Assembly: GCF_003073045.1 (NCBI RefSeq)
Contig: NC_037593.1
Span: forward strand, 3,463,525 to 3,527,524
Direction of reading: 5' to 3'
Length of the DNA: 64,000 nt
Source of the DNA: Pomacea canaliculata
Lineage: Eukaryota; Mollusca; Gastropoda; Architaenioglossa; Ampullariidae
Position 1 is the first letter of the stretch. Every line of letters begins with the position of its first letter. A model generated the notes under the pieces. That model was given only the letters and a program-made list of their open reading frames with translations, made no database searches and was not told the origin of the DNA. The position numbers were made by a program, and so were the translations under genes. Shown one piece after another: positions 49,701-61,700 of this stretch.

Positions 49701-52700
49701 CAGATTGCAGTGAGATTTAGTAATAAGCTGACAGTGTAAATTATTTTGTAAAGTTGCAGATATAAATACTGTTCTGAGGGGGAGATGTAAGAACAATTAC
49801 AGAAGACAGACATTCATAATAATCTAGCGAGAAATAAAGGCATACTTTATATATACTATATATATGAGAGAGAGAGAAGTGAACTGCACACATTAGGCCA
49901 TCCCAAGAGATTAACCCATTTATGCTGATGTTGAAAATCTGTTCAACTTTGCTCCTGCTGGCCTGCTCTTCTTCTAGCAGCCTTCATACCTTTCCTAATT
50001 AATATTGCTGTTGAACGTCTTTCACTAAGGGGATGCTTCTGATTCGTTCTTTCTTTCTTCAGGGTCTTCCTTCAGGCACAAAAGTCAAGGACCTCTTACG
50101 TGACCCAGGGTTTCTTCCTCTTAGGTCCTCTCAGTACATAAGACAAGAGCATCTCTTTGATGTATCGGCAGTGAATTCGCCTCTAGCTTGAGTCTGGAAA
50201 AGTCGTGCAACACTTGGGTCTTGTAGCTTGTCCGGGTCAAAGCGAGTTCGGCAGTTGGACCTACGGCACTTCTTCAGTTTGGTTAAGATGAGGTTGTGAT
50301 TCCTCTCTGTGCGCCTAGTCCGCCCTTGTTTTGGCCTTCAGCAGCAAGAGGTAGTCGATGTCAAACCGAAATCCTGAACCTGTTGAGAGGATGCAGGGTG
50401 TGTTGGCCAGGGTAATCTTGTGACTACAAACTCGAGCAGCCTCGGATTTTGTTCGTCCGTTTCCCCCAAGCCAATATGTCAAGCAGGAGAGTCTGTTGGC
50501 AAGGTGGTGGCTTCTGTTTTTTGAGATTCTGTAAGCGCAATGATAGGCTACCTCGAAAATGGGGAAAACTATTAATGGATAGTACCATGCATCAGAATTA
50601 GCACAACTGAAGGAAGGAATCAAGTTGAAACGCAGAGGGAAGCTGAGGGCAGGTGTGCTCTTGCTCCATCATAACGCTCCCGTTCACTCTACTAGTAGCT
50701 GAAACTGTGGCTTTAAATTGCTACCCCATCCCCCTTACTTGCCAGACTTAGCTCCATCTGACTTTTACCTGTTTCCTAAACCCAAATCCCACCTACGTGG
50801 TCACCATTTTTGAAACAATGATGAGGTCCTATGTACTGTGGTGAATTTTTCGATAGTCTAGGACGCCTTGTTCCGTGATGGGACTGCAATGCTTGAGCAT
50901 CGTTTGACCAAATGCACTAATGTCAACGGAACTATACAGAAAAATTAAGAAAAACTGTCTTGTTTCAGCAACTCCTGTTGAAGTTTAGAACTTTGAAAAG
51001 GATGGCTATGGGCTACATTTTGGAGGAATCAGTCTATGGCGAAAGGATGACAAAAAAGACTATAAACAAAATATGAAAAGCCAACAATAATGAGATATCC
51101 CTAAATATATATTATGTAATACAGTTTGCCCCCACTTTCTTTTAATCTTCTTGATCGCTTGTGACTTACTTCTATGCTCAGTGCTCTGGTATTCTGGTCC
51201 AGCCATTTCTGCCTTAGCAGCTCTGCAACTTTCTTCCGAGCCGCATATTCCGTTTGACCTAGTGATGCCTGATATCCACCAGGTCCATAAACACCAACCA
51301 CCCCCTCCTTGGCCATGGAGGTTGGGCCTCCAGTATCATAAACATATTCTTTTTCTGTACAATTTGCAGTACACACAACCCAACCTGTTCAATAAAAGCA
51401 GCAAGGATCTCTGACAAAAAATGTAGTCTATCAAAAAACTGCTCTACCTCAAATGTTAAATTATAATTCCTCACTGTTAGTCAATTTCTTTGAAAGCTTA
51501 CACATGGCTCAAAGTTGCTATCAAGTTGAACAGAGCATACAGCTGTCATTATAATTTGTTACAAAAATTGCACAGTGAATTTTCTATACTTTTTGTAAAA
51601 AAGCATGTGGATGACCTAAATTTGTACTCATATTTTAATTTTTACTACCCAAAGATCTTCAAGCATATGCTAAAGGGTTGGTCAATAAATAAGCTGGCAT
51701 TTGTGATGTAACAAGAAATAAAAACTTGACCTCTTTTAAAAACCCAAAGCTTATATCTCATAAACGGAGCAAAACTTTTCATTTAGATATGGGAATTAGT
51801 ATTTTATATTCGACAAGCCTACTGATTTAAAAAAAAAATTTTTAAGTGAAGTTAGCCTTGAAGGTGATGGCTACCTCTTTTGACTTTCAGTCTACATTGG
51901 CTGGCTTGTCACTGGATACTGACAAAATACTGATCAGCACTATACCAGTTGCGTAGGAATATGCTCAGCTTCAGGGAGGTAAACTCCATGCTGATAGTGA
52001 ACTATATTCACATTCTTGCCTCCTTGGTATCTTTTCTGAGGGGTCTGCCCTCTTCTCCCTGGTTCCATCGCCAATGTATATAGAAAAATTCTTTGGCTTA
52101 AGCCTGTGTCTGAATGAATACAATATGCATGCTTCCTCTTTTTTAAGCTAGAAGTTTCCATTTTTAAAAAAACTTATGTTACAATTTTTAACTTTGTTTT
52201 CCAAATTACATCCAGCTTACCTGAAAGGAAGGATCGAGACTCCTCCACATGGTCTGAATAAGAAGGTTTGCAATGCTTTGTACCAAAAAGCTTGTGTATC
52301 CTGGGTGGGAGGTTACATATATCTGAGACAGAAAAAAATTGAACTATGAAAAGCACAATTCGTTACTATAATTACCTCTTTCTTCTTGTTTGAAAATGTG
52401 ACCAAAATCATAAAGACTAGAAAGTTTTAACTAGAAAACCAACATATAATCTTACCTTTGATTCTATATTGTGTCATAATCACAGGTCCTACACGCAAAT
52501 TGCAACCATCAGACAAAAGTAGATTCTTAGTCTCCATGCTGGCACAGTCCAAGCAGTTATATGGAGACATGATACTTGGTATGAACTGCTTCTGTACCCA
52601 GTCCCATGTTTTATCTGGTAAATCTATTAACTGAAAATTACTACCATTCACAAATATTACCAAGTTATATATAAATACATTTAAAATTAAAATCCGTTAA

Positions 52701-55700
52701 AATCCATTTAAATTGCCCATTGGGACAAATAAAGTTGATTATTGTTAATACAGCTATATTAACTTCTGGTTTTATAACTAATCCAGTTACAAATCTGTCA
52801 ATTCCTTTTTCTAAACCAGCTGGGAGTGGTACATAGAGCATAATATAGATTGATTACTTAGCTGTTTAAAGCTGAGGTTTTTTGAAGACATGTTTTAAAG
52901 CTGCCACTGAACATACTCTAATGAAATGAAGTTCTCATTCTATCATTATGTACAATAACCAATCAGTAGTAGGAGGCCTAACCATAAGATGAAGTAAGAT
53001 TTTCTTAAAATGACTGTATATCTGACATCTTGTAAAATCTTTTCCCCTGAAGTTCACATTCAATAAAGTGTATTGCCAAGAACACGTCATAATAACATTT
53101 AAATAAAAAAAGACAATGAAAACTAATAATGACATGCGACAAGAATAAGAATGGGACATAAAAATGATATTCAGAAAATACTCTTGATTATGCATAGTTT
53201 ACCTTCAGTTCTTTCAATGCCAACTGTTGCTTGATGGTCCTGTTCTGGATATAGATGGTGTTATCACTTATATGGTGACATAAAACATACAAAAGCACCA
53301 AATACAGTGTATGAAAAAACAAGTTGGCTAAAACAGTATGCATGCGCTGATTATTTATTAGGTCCTTATGGCGAGATTCAAGTTCCTCAAGATCTTCGCA
53401 TACTGAGAACACATAACCTGTAGATAAATGGTCTGTCCTACAATCTGCAAAACAAATGTAAGGCTGAAAGTCAAAAAGCAACTTACAACAAGATTCAGCA
53501 GCCATTTATACCTACATAAACAAAAATAAATATATAAAATAAAAACAGATAAAGTTAACTTATAATGTCTCAATCATTCTGATGATCAATCTACAAATTT
53601 ATGCTTTAACAATCAAGATGTTATCCAACTACAGCTTTGTAAGAAAAAGAAGTTATTAGTAAATTTTAAGAAGTACAAGAGTTTACTGATAAAATAAAGA
53701 TATTTAAGGACTGCAATACAACACTTTATTTAATTTAGATTGCCAAACATTACCTTGAAACACATTGCACGTTTCCCTTGAAGCTAGACTGTATGGGGCC
53801 ACTTCTACTATATCATCATGTGCTTGGTGCCAAAGTATGGAGGACAATATGAAGGAAACCAAGATAATCTGAAAATTTCATAAATTGATGCATTACTTAC
53901 TTTCTTATTGTTCATGGACAGAAGTAAGCTGTCATATACCAACACAAACATTTAAATTCTCCTTTTTCTTTCAAAACTTTCAGTGGGAGAGATCATAGCT
54001 TGGTGGTTAGCATACTTGATTAGGTACCAAAGGGTTTCAGATAAAAGGCTTGTGACTGTAAAATTGTCTTTTCTACTCAGCACATAAGCTTCTGATTTAT
54101 CAGGGATATCAGAATGGCAGCAAAAGGAGAAAGTTAGGCATGGTCTTCCTGTTCCACAGGCTGATACCATGGACTAAACACATTGAACCAATTACTGGTT
54201 CGTTGGCTGCTAGGCTTTTATCAGTTAATATAAGTAAATAAAGGGTTTTAAGTATGGTTGCATTAGTAAATGTGTAAGTTAACTGTTATTACACTACAAA
54301 TGTCAATGCTTTTAACTCTTTAATTCTGTGCATGTTTGTAGAGCTGCATGTAATTGAGGGAGTGGGACTTTACATTTGGGTAAATGCTATCCTGTACTAA
54401 GCTCAGTACATCCATCTGATAATTTCGCTACTAACATGAAAGGGCATTAAACTGTTACAACAGGTAAAGAAATGAGCTTACTTTTACTGGCTCAATTACA
54501 AGTAAATGGATGCTACTTGTGAACACTACAGCCAGCAGCCATTCCTGACTCCTCGAGCCACCCCACTCCAGGCTGAACATGATGCAGAAGAAAGCACCTA
54601 TCACAATGGACAGGAAAATGAAAAAGTATCCAACAAAAATAAACCACCATGGATGAAGACTTCTGGTATTAAAAGTCAGTTCTTTTCCTGAATTCTGGGC
54701 TGGACTACACTGGATCACAGCTGATTGATTTAATGGAATCGGTATGTCACTCATTTCTCTCATCGCCGTTACATCTATCGGTGAGGCAGTTGATGCTTCT
54801 GTAGATACTGTGACCTCAGCTTCATTTTTCTCATCTTCGTTAAGTCTGTTGCTCTTGCTTCGTCTACACATTGAAGTGCTCGACACTGGATCCGACGAAT
54901 AAAATTTCGGGCGGTTGAATCGCCTGCTCATTTTTCTTCCTTCCCCATTTTCGCTCTTTATTGTACACGCGGATGGAGCGGTGGAAAGACATTCTGAAGA
55001 CCTGATTTCTTGTAAGGGAAAGACCGTCCCTCGGGGTGGATGTGGATGACTTGACGGCGAGAGCAGACGTGATGACGTCGACTGAGGACAACCGTTACTT
55101 GACCGCGAGTTCACTCCCCTGATGTCTCGATGTTTGAAAGACCAGGTCATGATGACTGCGGGTACAATGATGATCAGTCCCGACACAAAGCCCGTGTACA
55201 GCTGCCTAACAAATCACAAAACACACTTCAATATACTTCCGACCTGAGATCACAGTTTCCTGACTGTAGGCATTAGAAAATAAAGAATCGTTACCAAGAC
55301 ATCAACAATAATAACTAACAATTTATTGTACATTTGACGACTGGGACTAACTGCATGTATATAAATAAATATTATAAGAAGTTGAAAGTCGCCTACAGTT
55401 TTACAAACACTATTAAGTATTTTCTGCAGTTGCCAGGCCTCCGTTTCAACCGACTCACAAGAGTGAGAACTGGAACCGGGTGCATACCCGGGCTCACTCA
55501 TGGATGAAATGCAATCATCTAAATTTCCTTAATATTTTATAAGCATGGCCATAGAAAGTTATACACCATTTAGTCCCAGTAAGATATTTATATCATCAAT
55601 TTATCATCCGCTTAATGTAAACTGTGAAAGAATGTGTGCAGTGGCAACACCCTGACCTGTAATTAATTTGGAGAGGTCCAATTGTAACTCCTCGTATCTT

Positions 55701-58700
55701 CTCATAAGTTGCCTCTTTGCCCCTGAAGAACATGGCGTCGGTGACCATGGCCAGGAACAGAAGCGCGACCGCACACAGGAACCTCTGCACGCGCGAGAAT
55801 CTGCTGTACGTCAGGCGCTTGAAGATGGACAGCCACAGGTGCTCGTCAAACAGCTGATGCCAGGACACGACATCAAACATCTGTCCTCCGTCCACACCGT
55901 CAGACATGAAGACAGGAAGGTGGCGACTGATTCTGCCATCGCTCTTGTTGGTGGACAGCCAGTCGCGACAAACAAACAATGCCCTGCAGACATGAAACAT
56001 CTTGTTTATCTTCGCAAGATATGTTCTTACTAACGTCTTTACTGAAGAACATTCTGTAAGAAGGTTAGAGAAAAATCTGGAACACGTACAGACTTCTGAA
56101 TATCTTTAATTTTTCTTGCTAGGCATTCTTTCTTTATCATCTTTCTTTTATTCATTTTTTTTTTATCGTGTCACCCCTTTCTCCTCACCAACCCTACTTT
56201 CTCACCCCTCCTCCCCCGAAAAAAAAATCACTGGCTGAATATCGAGACTACTCTTTAACATTATACAGTTAATAAAAATACTATTAACTTCAATTAATCT
56301 AAATAATACTGATATGGAAAGAAAATAATGAAAAAAGAAAAGAATGCATTGACAAGTACTTGAGAGAACTGATTTTGATTATCATTTTTTATTACAAACT
56401 ATATTTTTATATCGGAAGAAAAAGAAAAGAACACAATGAACAGAAAAGGATTAATAACAGTATAAGCAATAGCATTGTCTTACACGTCTTTGCTAGTGCG
56501 GTCTACAACCACGACTCTGTCCAGTTTCCAATGGGGACTATTTCCCTTGTTGTCATGCCAGATATTTAGCACAAGCAACTGCCCCAGGTTCACCTGAGAT
56601 GTCATCACAAAGTTGGACACGGTGCCGCTCCGAAAATTCTGAGAGAAGAAAACGACAATGTTCGGCAAATGAAATGAAAGGAATTTTATTAAGCTTTCAG
56701 AAAATTCTCCTTAGAAGTGTGAGTATACACTATACAAATATTGCATTGATCCTCCTCCTCCTCTCCTCCTCCTCCTCCTCCCCCCTCCTCCTCCTCCTCC
56801 TCATCATCATCATCATCATCATCATCATCTAGACCATCTACGTTTTGCAATAGCTGACACTTGTTCCGGGTAATGAGTTACTGACCTCTCGCACCCCGTC
56901 TGCCAGAACCCGAGTGTGGGTGCTAGCGAACTGGCCCGTGAGGACGAAGACAGGTGTCGCTGTGAAGTGACGAGGTGAGTTCAGTGACGTGTGCACAGAC
57001 AGCGTGTAGACAAACGGGTCATCAGGACGGTTGTCTGTCAGCGGTAAGTAGGTCCACTGGAAGAGAAGAACCCACCGAGGGCTTACAATCCAAACAAACA
57101 AATAAACAGTGTTGTCCATAGGAATGGGAATCCCATGGGAATCCCATGGGAAACGTCCCATGGGATGGGATGGGATGGGACAGCACACATTTGTATTTCC
57201 CATGGTAGTCGATACTTGATATTGCAAAATAAATTTACTGTTATTTCATTCATCAAGGATTTAAATCTTTCCTCTGAATCATCTATTGTATGTGAAGCAG
57301 CAGGAATTATAGAACAAAAGCCGAAAAGTGGTTTTCAGTGTTGTCCATAGGATTGTTAATACCATGGGAAACATCCCGTGGGATGGGACAGGCATAAATT
57401 GCCATGGGACGGGATGGGACGGGATAGAAAAATATGTCCCATGGACAACCCTGCAAATAAACAAACAATGAAATACTTTCATCTCTAAAAAGTACCAGAC
57501 TGAGATTACTTTCTTCAGTATCTAAAAATATTGTATTTTTTGTCACAATTAAAGTCCAGCTGAGATGGGTTCTGAAATATTATTGTGATTGACCGTTACA
57601 GTGTTGATACCTTTTTTCTCATTACAGTAGTCATACATCTCTCAGTAACAACTATCCTTCCATTTCTTCTGGACGTCTAGGGTTAACATACTTGTTTAAT
57701 TGAGACTTCTTTACTCCGATCCTATTAACAGGTTTAGTGTCTACCTGTGCAAAAGTTCGTAGTTTTCGTGCAATGAGTTTGTACCGTAGCAGTTCAGGAA
57801 AAAGAGAAGGGGGGATTAAACCAAAGGGTCAGTGAAAGTGAAAGACACTACAACAGACGAGAATTTGCTGATGAAAGTGAGCTTCCGTGAACTGAGAAGT
57901 GTCACTACAAGTGTCTCTCCAAATTTAACCGACAGAAATGTTGGTCATATGACTAAAGTTCTGTGAACAGACTTTTTCCATCATGAAACCGAGCAAGTCG
58001 GACCTGCGTTCGCAGATGACTGACGAGCATTTGCAGTTCTGCGAATCGCCACATCGGAAACGAAACATTTTGAAAAGTTCGTGGGTGAATTCCAACAGCT
58101 TCACAATTATGTAGCCATCATCCCATTTTCACTAGGTTTGTTGTTAAGTCACGGCGTGGGTGTCTGGAATTTTTTTTTAACTTACAAATGCCGAATAACC
58201 ATCCAACAATTGGAAAGTTTCATAGAAATTTCTGTAATGTCTCAAAGTGCCGAGTACCCTTCAGATGGTTTCATGTAATGATACCGAGTACGAACAAACA
58301 CTTTACAATTCACCATTCCTAAATGGTGTAAACTACCCAAAATTTGTCTGCACTGTATAACTTATTCACTTATATGTGCCGAGAATCACCCAAAATTCTC
58401 TACCACGTATCACTTAGAAGCTGTATGTTCGAGCAACCCCTCCACAACTTATCACGTTGCCTGTAATATCTCACTTGCAATGGCTGATGATCACCCAGAT
58501 ATTGTTGATATGACATAAATGCCCAATACCTCACATAAGTTATCTATATTGTATCACTTACAAGTGCCGAGTCCGCGACATCGAGGCGCCTGAGCAGGAC
58601 AGTCACGAAGACACTGACCAACAGGACCCAGCAGATGACACTCAAGACATACGGGCTGTTCTGCAGATACCGCTCGAAGTTCAAGAAAATGGCACTGAAG

Positions 58701-61700
58701 TCGATTTCTGTAGGAGTGATGATTAATTCGCTGAGGCTGAATTTGCCGATGAAGTTGGACTTAAACCAAACTCGTCCGTTGTTCTCAATTCCTCTTACCT
58801 CCAAGACAAATATACAACATCATGTTATTGCTTAGAGGAACACTAAGTAAGCATAATAAAATAACGGAAAACTTGCAAGTCAGTCAGCTGTTCGTCCCTC
58901 AACTGGTGCTGGTCGTTCGGGGGATGGGGATTTCTTGACGGAAGCAAGTAGGGGTTCCTGGTGTCTTACGAGAATGTCAACCGTGCTTTGTACAAAGTCA
59001 TTGGTCTGTGACCAAGCGAGTGTCCGTCTTCTTGGATGATTTTGCTACAGAGGTCTATGGAGGTTTAACACGCTTAAGAAGAGGTTTTAAAGAACCGAGC
59101 TAATGTCAGAGAGTAAAGAGATTGAATTAAAATCTTTTTAAGAAGAGGAACTGCACACCTCAGCTATAAGACAATGCGTACAAAAGGAGCTAAGGAAAAT
59201 ATGGGGAGAGAAAGAACGTAGAGGAATAAGAGGAAAACTGGTTCTAATCGACAATCTAGAGCTATAAAGAGCTTGTGGGGGTGAGAGGGAAGACTGGCTC
59301 TTACCGACACTTCAGAGTTGACCGTCCAGGCAGTGTGACTGCTGTCCCATGTGACCACTGACAGAGCTGAGACATGAACCGCCTGCATCACTGCTGTCTC
59401 AGAAGACAGGAGACGTCTGCGAGGCGACTCCGACAGCAAGTCTATGCAGTCAAAAGCAAGTCCTCACAGTCAACAGAAATACTCGAGAGATTTTTTTAAA
59501 TATAAGAATTTTGTGACATGCAAGCAACAGTTACAATGTCGTTACACCTAAGAGTAGTGATTCTTTTGGGGCCATGGCTATGACGCGAGAGCAATGGCTA
59601 CCTCAGGGAACATTTGGGAAATTAAGGGCAAGTGCTTTGTCTCCATAGTTGTAAAGTGGTGTCCTGACCCCGCGGGATGATCCCACACCCCTGAGCTCGA
59701 ATTTGTACTGCAAAGAGGAAATATACAGCTATATGCACGAGGTCTGGACACAGAGACGGAGAAATGATGCTTGTCCCTGATTTTTCCATGTTGCCCCCGG
59801 GGCAACGACATAAGCTCACTTCATAACCATGGCTCACGAAACAGTTCTGTCCTCATGGGACAGACCCAGTTCCCCTTAAACAAGCTTACCTGAATAGCTA
59901 GCCGCAAAACAAATTTGTTCCACCGTTCTCGAAATTCTCTTCACGTACACCTTAGCCACGCCGTCCTGCAGCACCAGAGTGATGTCATCATGTGACAGTG
60001 TGACGTGTGGTTCAGACGTCACCGTGGCCTCAAACTCGTAAACGGAAGTGGTGGGGGGAGTGCCGAAGTGTCCTAGTAGGGTCAGTTTTCGACCGGCTGG
60101 AACGATGAACTGCAGCAACAACAGGGTGGACGGGGGCGCTTCCGAACAGAAAGCTGAGTCATCCGCTCGCGCCGTCCGCTTGCTGACGACGGTTGAACGT
60201 GGTGGAGGCAGCGTCACCGTCACCGGACCGCCCATGCTCACGGCGGAAACGGGGTTCTTGTCCTCGTCGACGACGTTAACCACTGCGACCTTTCCGGAAG
60301 GAACTATCTTTGACGTGGACAGCGCATGCGTATAGACGTCTTTTTCGTACACCATGAGCTGTGGAGATAAATGAAATGGAGTCAAAGCTTCGGCAGCTGT
60401 GGAAGCGGGGCGAGCAAGTGAAGTAGTTCATCATCATCATCTACATCATCATCATCATCCGTACGATATAGAAGAATACTTGTTGTGATACTTGGACATT
60501 CAAAATTCAAACTACAACCGGACATACATCCCCCCCCCCCACACACACACACACTGACCGTCACGAGAAGAGCTTTCGTACGAAAGTTGTTGACAAGACC
60601 ATCGGGAAGACTGAGAGAAACATCGCCATTTTCAGTGGTCTCGTCCACTAGATTCTCGGGACGGCTGCTCCGATACTGAACCTTCAGCAAGTCACTGCTG
60701 ATGTACTCCTTCTCCTGCTGCGGGTCAACGTGGCGCCAAGATCAAAGAGATCCGACTCCAGGGAAGAGAACTTCTTATCCACCTGATAATAAAATTGTCA
60801 TTCATGTTTCATGAGTTTCTGTACGGATAACTTGTGTTGCCTTGTTGTAAACTATCGGACTGCTCGCAGTCTTTGACTGTCAAAGTCCACGAAACACTTG
60901 CTTTAATTCTTGTTCTGCTCACCTTCATGATGTTTTTTCCACTGGATTTTACTTTCAGTAAGATTATTTGATGTACACGCATTCTTTTATTAGTTTAAAT
61001 ATTAAAAAAGTAACTGTGAATGTCCTACTTAAAAACAATTAACTATACACATTTTAATTCACATATATGCAAACACGACCAGCATCCCACTAACCTATGC
61101 TGACAACATACGTACATCTTCACTGGAGTAGTTGTTTGTTTGTTTACTGTAGGCTGCAAGTGACAGCATTACAGTCGAGGCAGTCTGCAAAACTTCTAAA
61201 GAAAGGCAGAAAAACAGTTTTTAATCTCTGAGCAAACGACATTTCCTCTTCTGAGGCATCAAAATGTTTCTTATCTTTCTACAAGAGCTGTTTGATTAAA
61301 TAGTGTCTGATTTGCTGGTTCCCCTTTCGTGGGGGGTGTGGTGTGGTACCCACGCGAATCTTTAATGTCGTGGGCTTGAGTGTGCTTATGAACAATTAAA
61401 TTTATGAAAAAAATAATATCCAATGGTTATGTAAATGAAAACACAGTCGCGTTCACACTCATATGTGGGACACACACTACAGCGAGAATGAAAGAAAGCA
61501 TCTAACCCTTTGTATCCCCTCCCCCCGATTGATGTATTCCAGTATATGTATGTACACCTGTTTGAGAATAAGAGAGGAAAAATTTACGAGAGGAAGAAAT
61601 AGAGATATTGGGAGATGAACACATAGAGGGGAGGGAGAGAAAGAAAATATACTAAGAAAGAATGTTAAGTTGCATTCGAGTCCGCAGAAGACTTTGCCTG

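Noticed and set aside
50315-50623. A minus-strand frame of about 100 codons in a polycystin intron
   Set aside because: It contains LINE endonuclease text (FDIDYLLLLKAKTR) and is part of a decayed LINE, not a host exon.
59578-59811. A possible polycystin exon near 59611-59708
   Set aside because: It has splice-like borders, but exon 59890-60358 ends in phase 1 and joins exon 59305-59441 perfectly without it. Its frame also runs into a stop near the putative donor.
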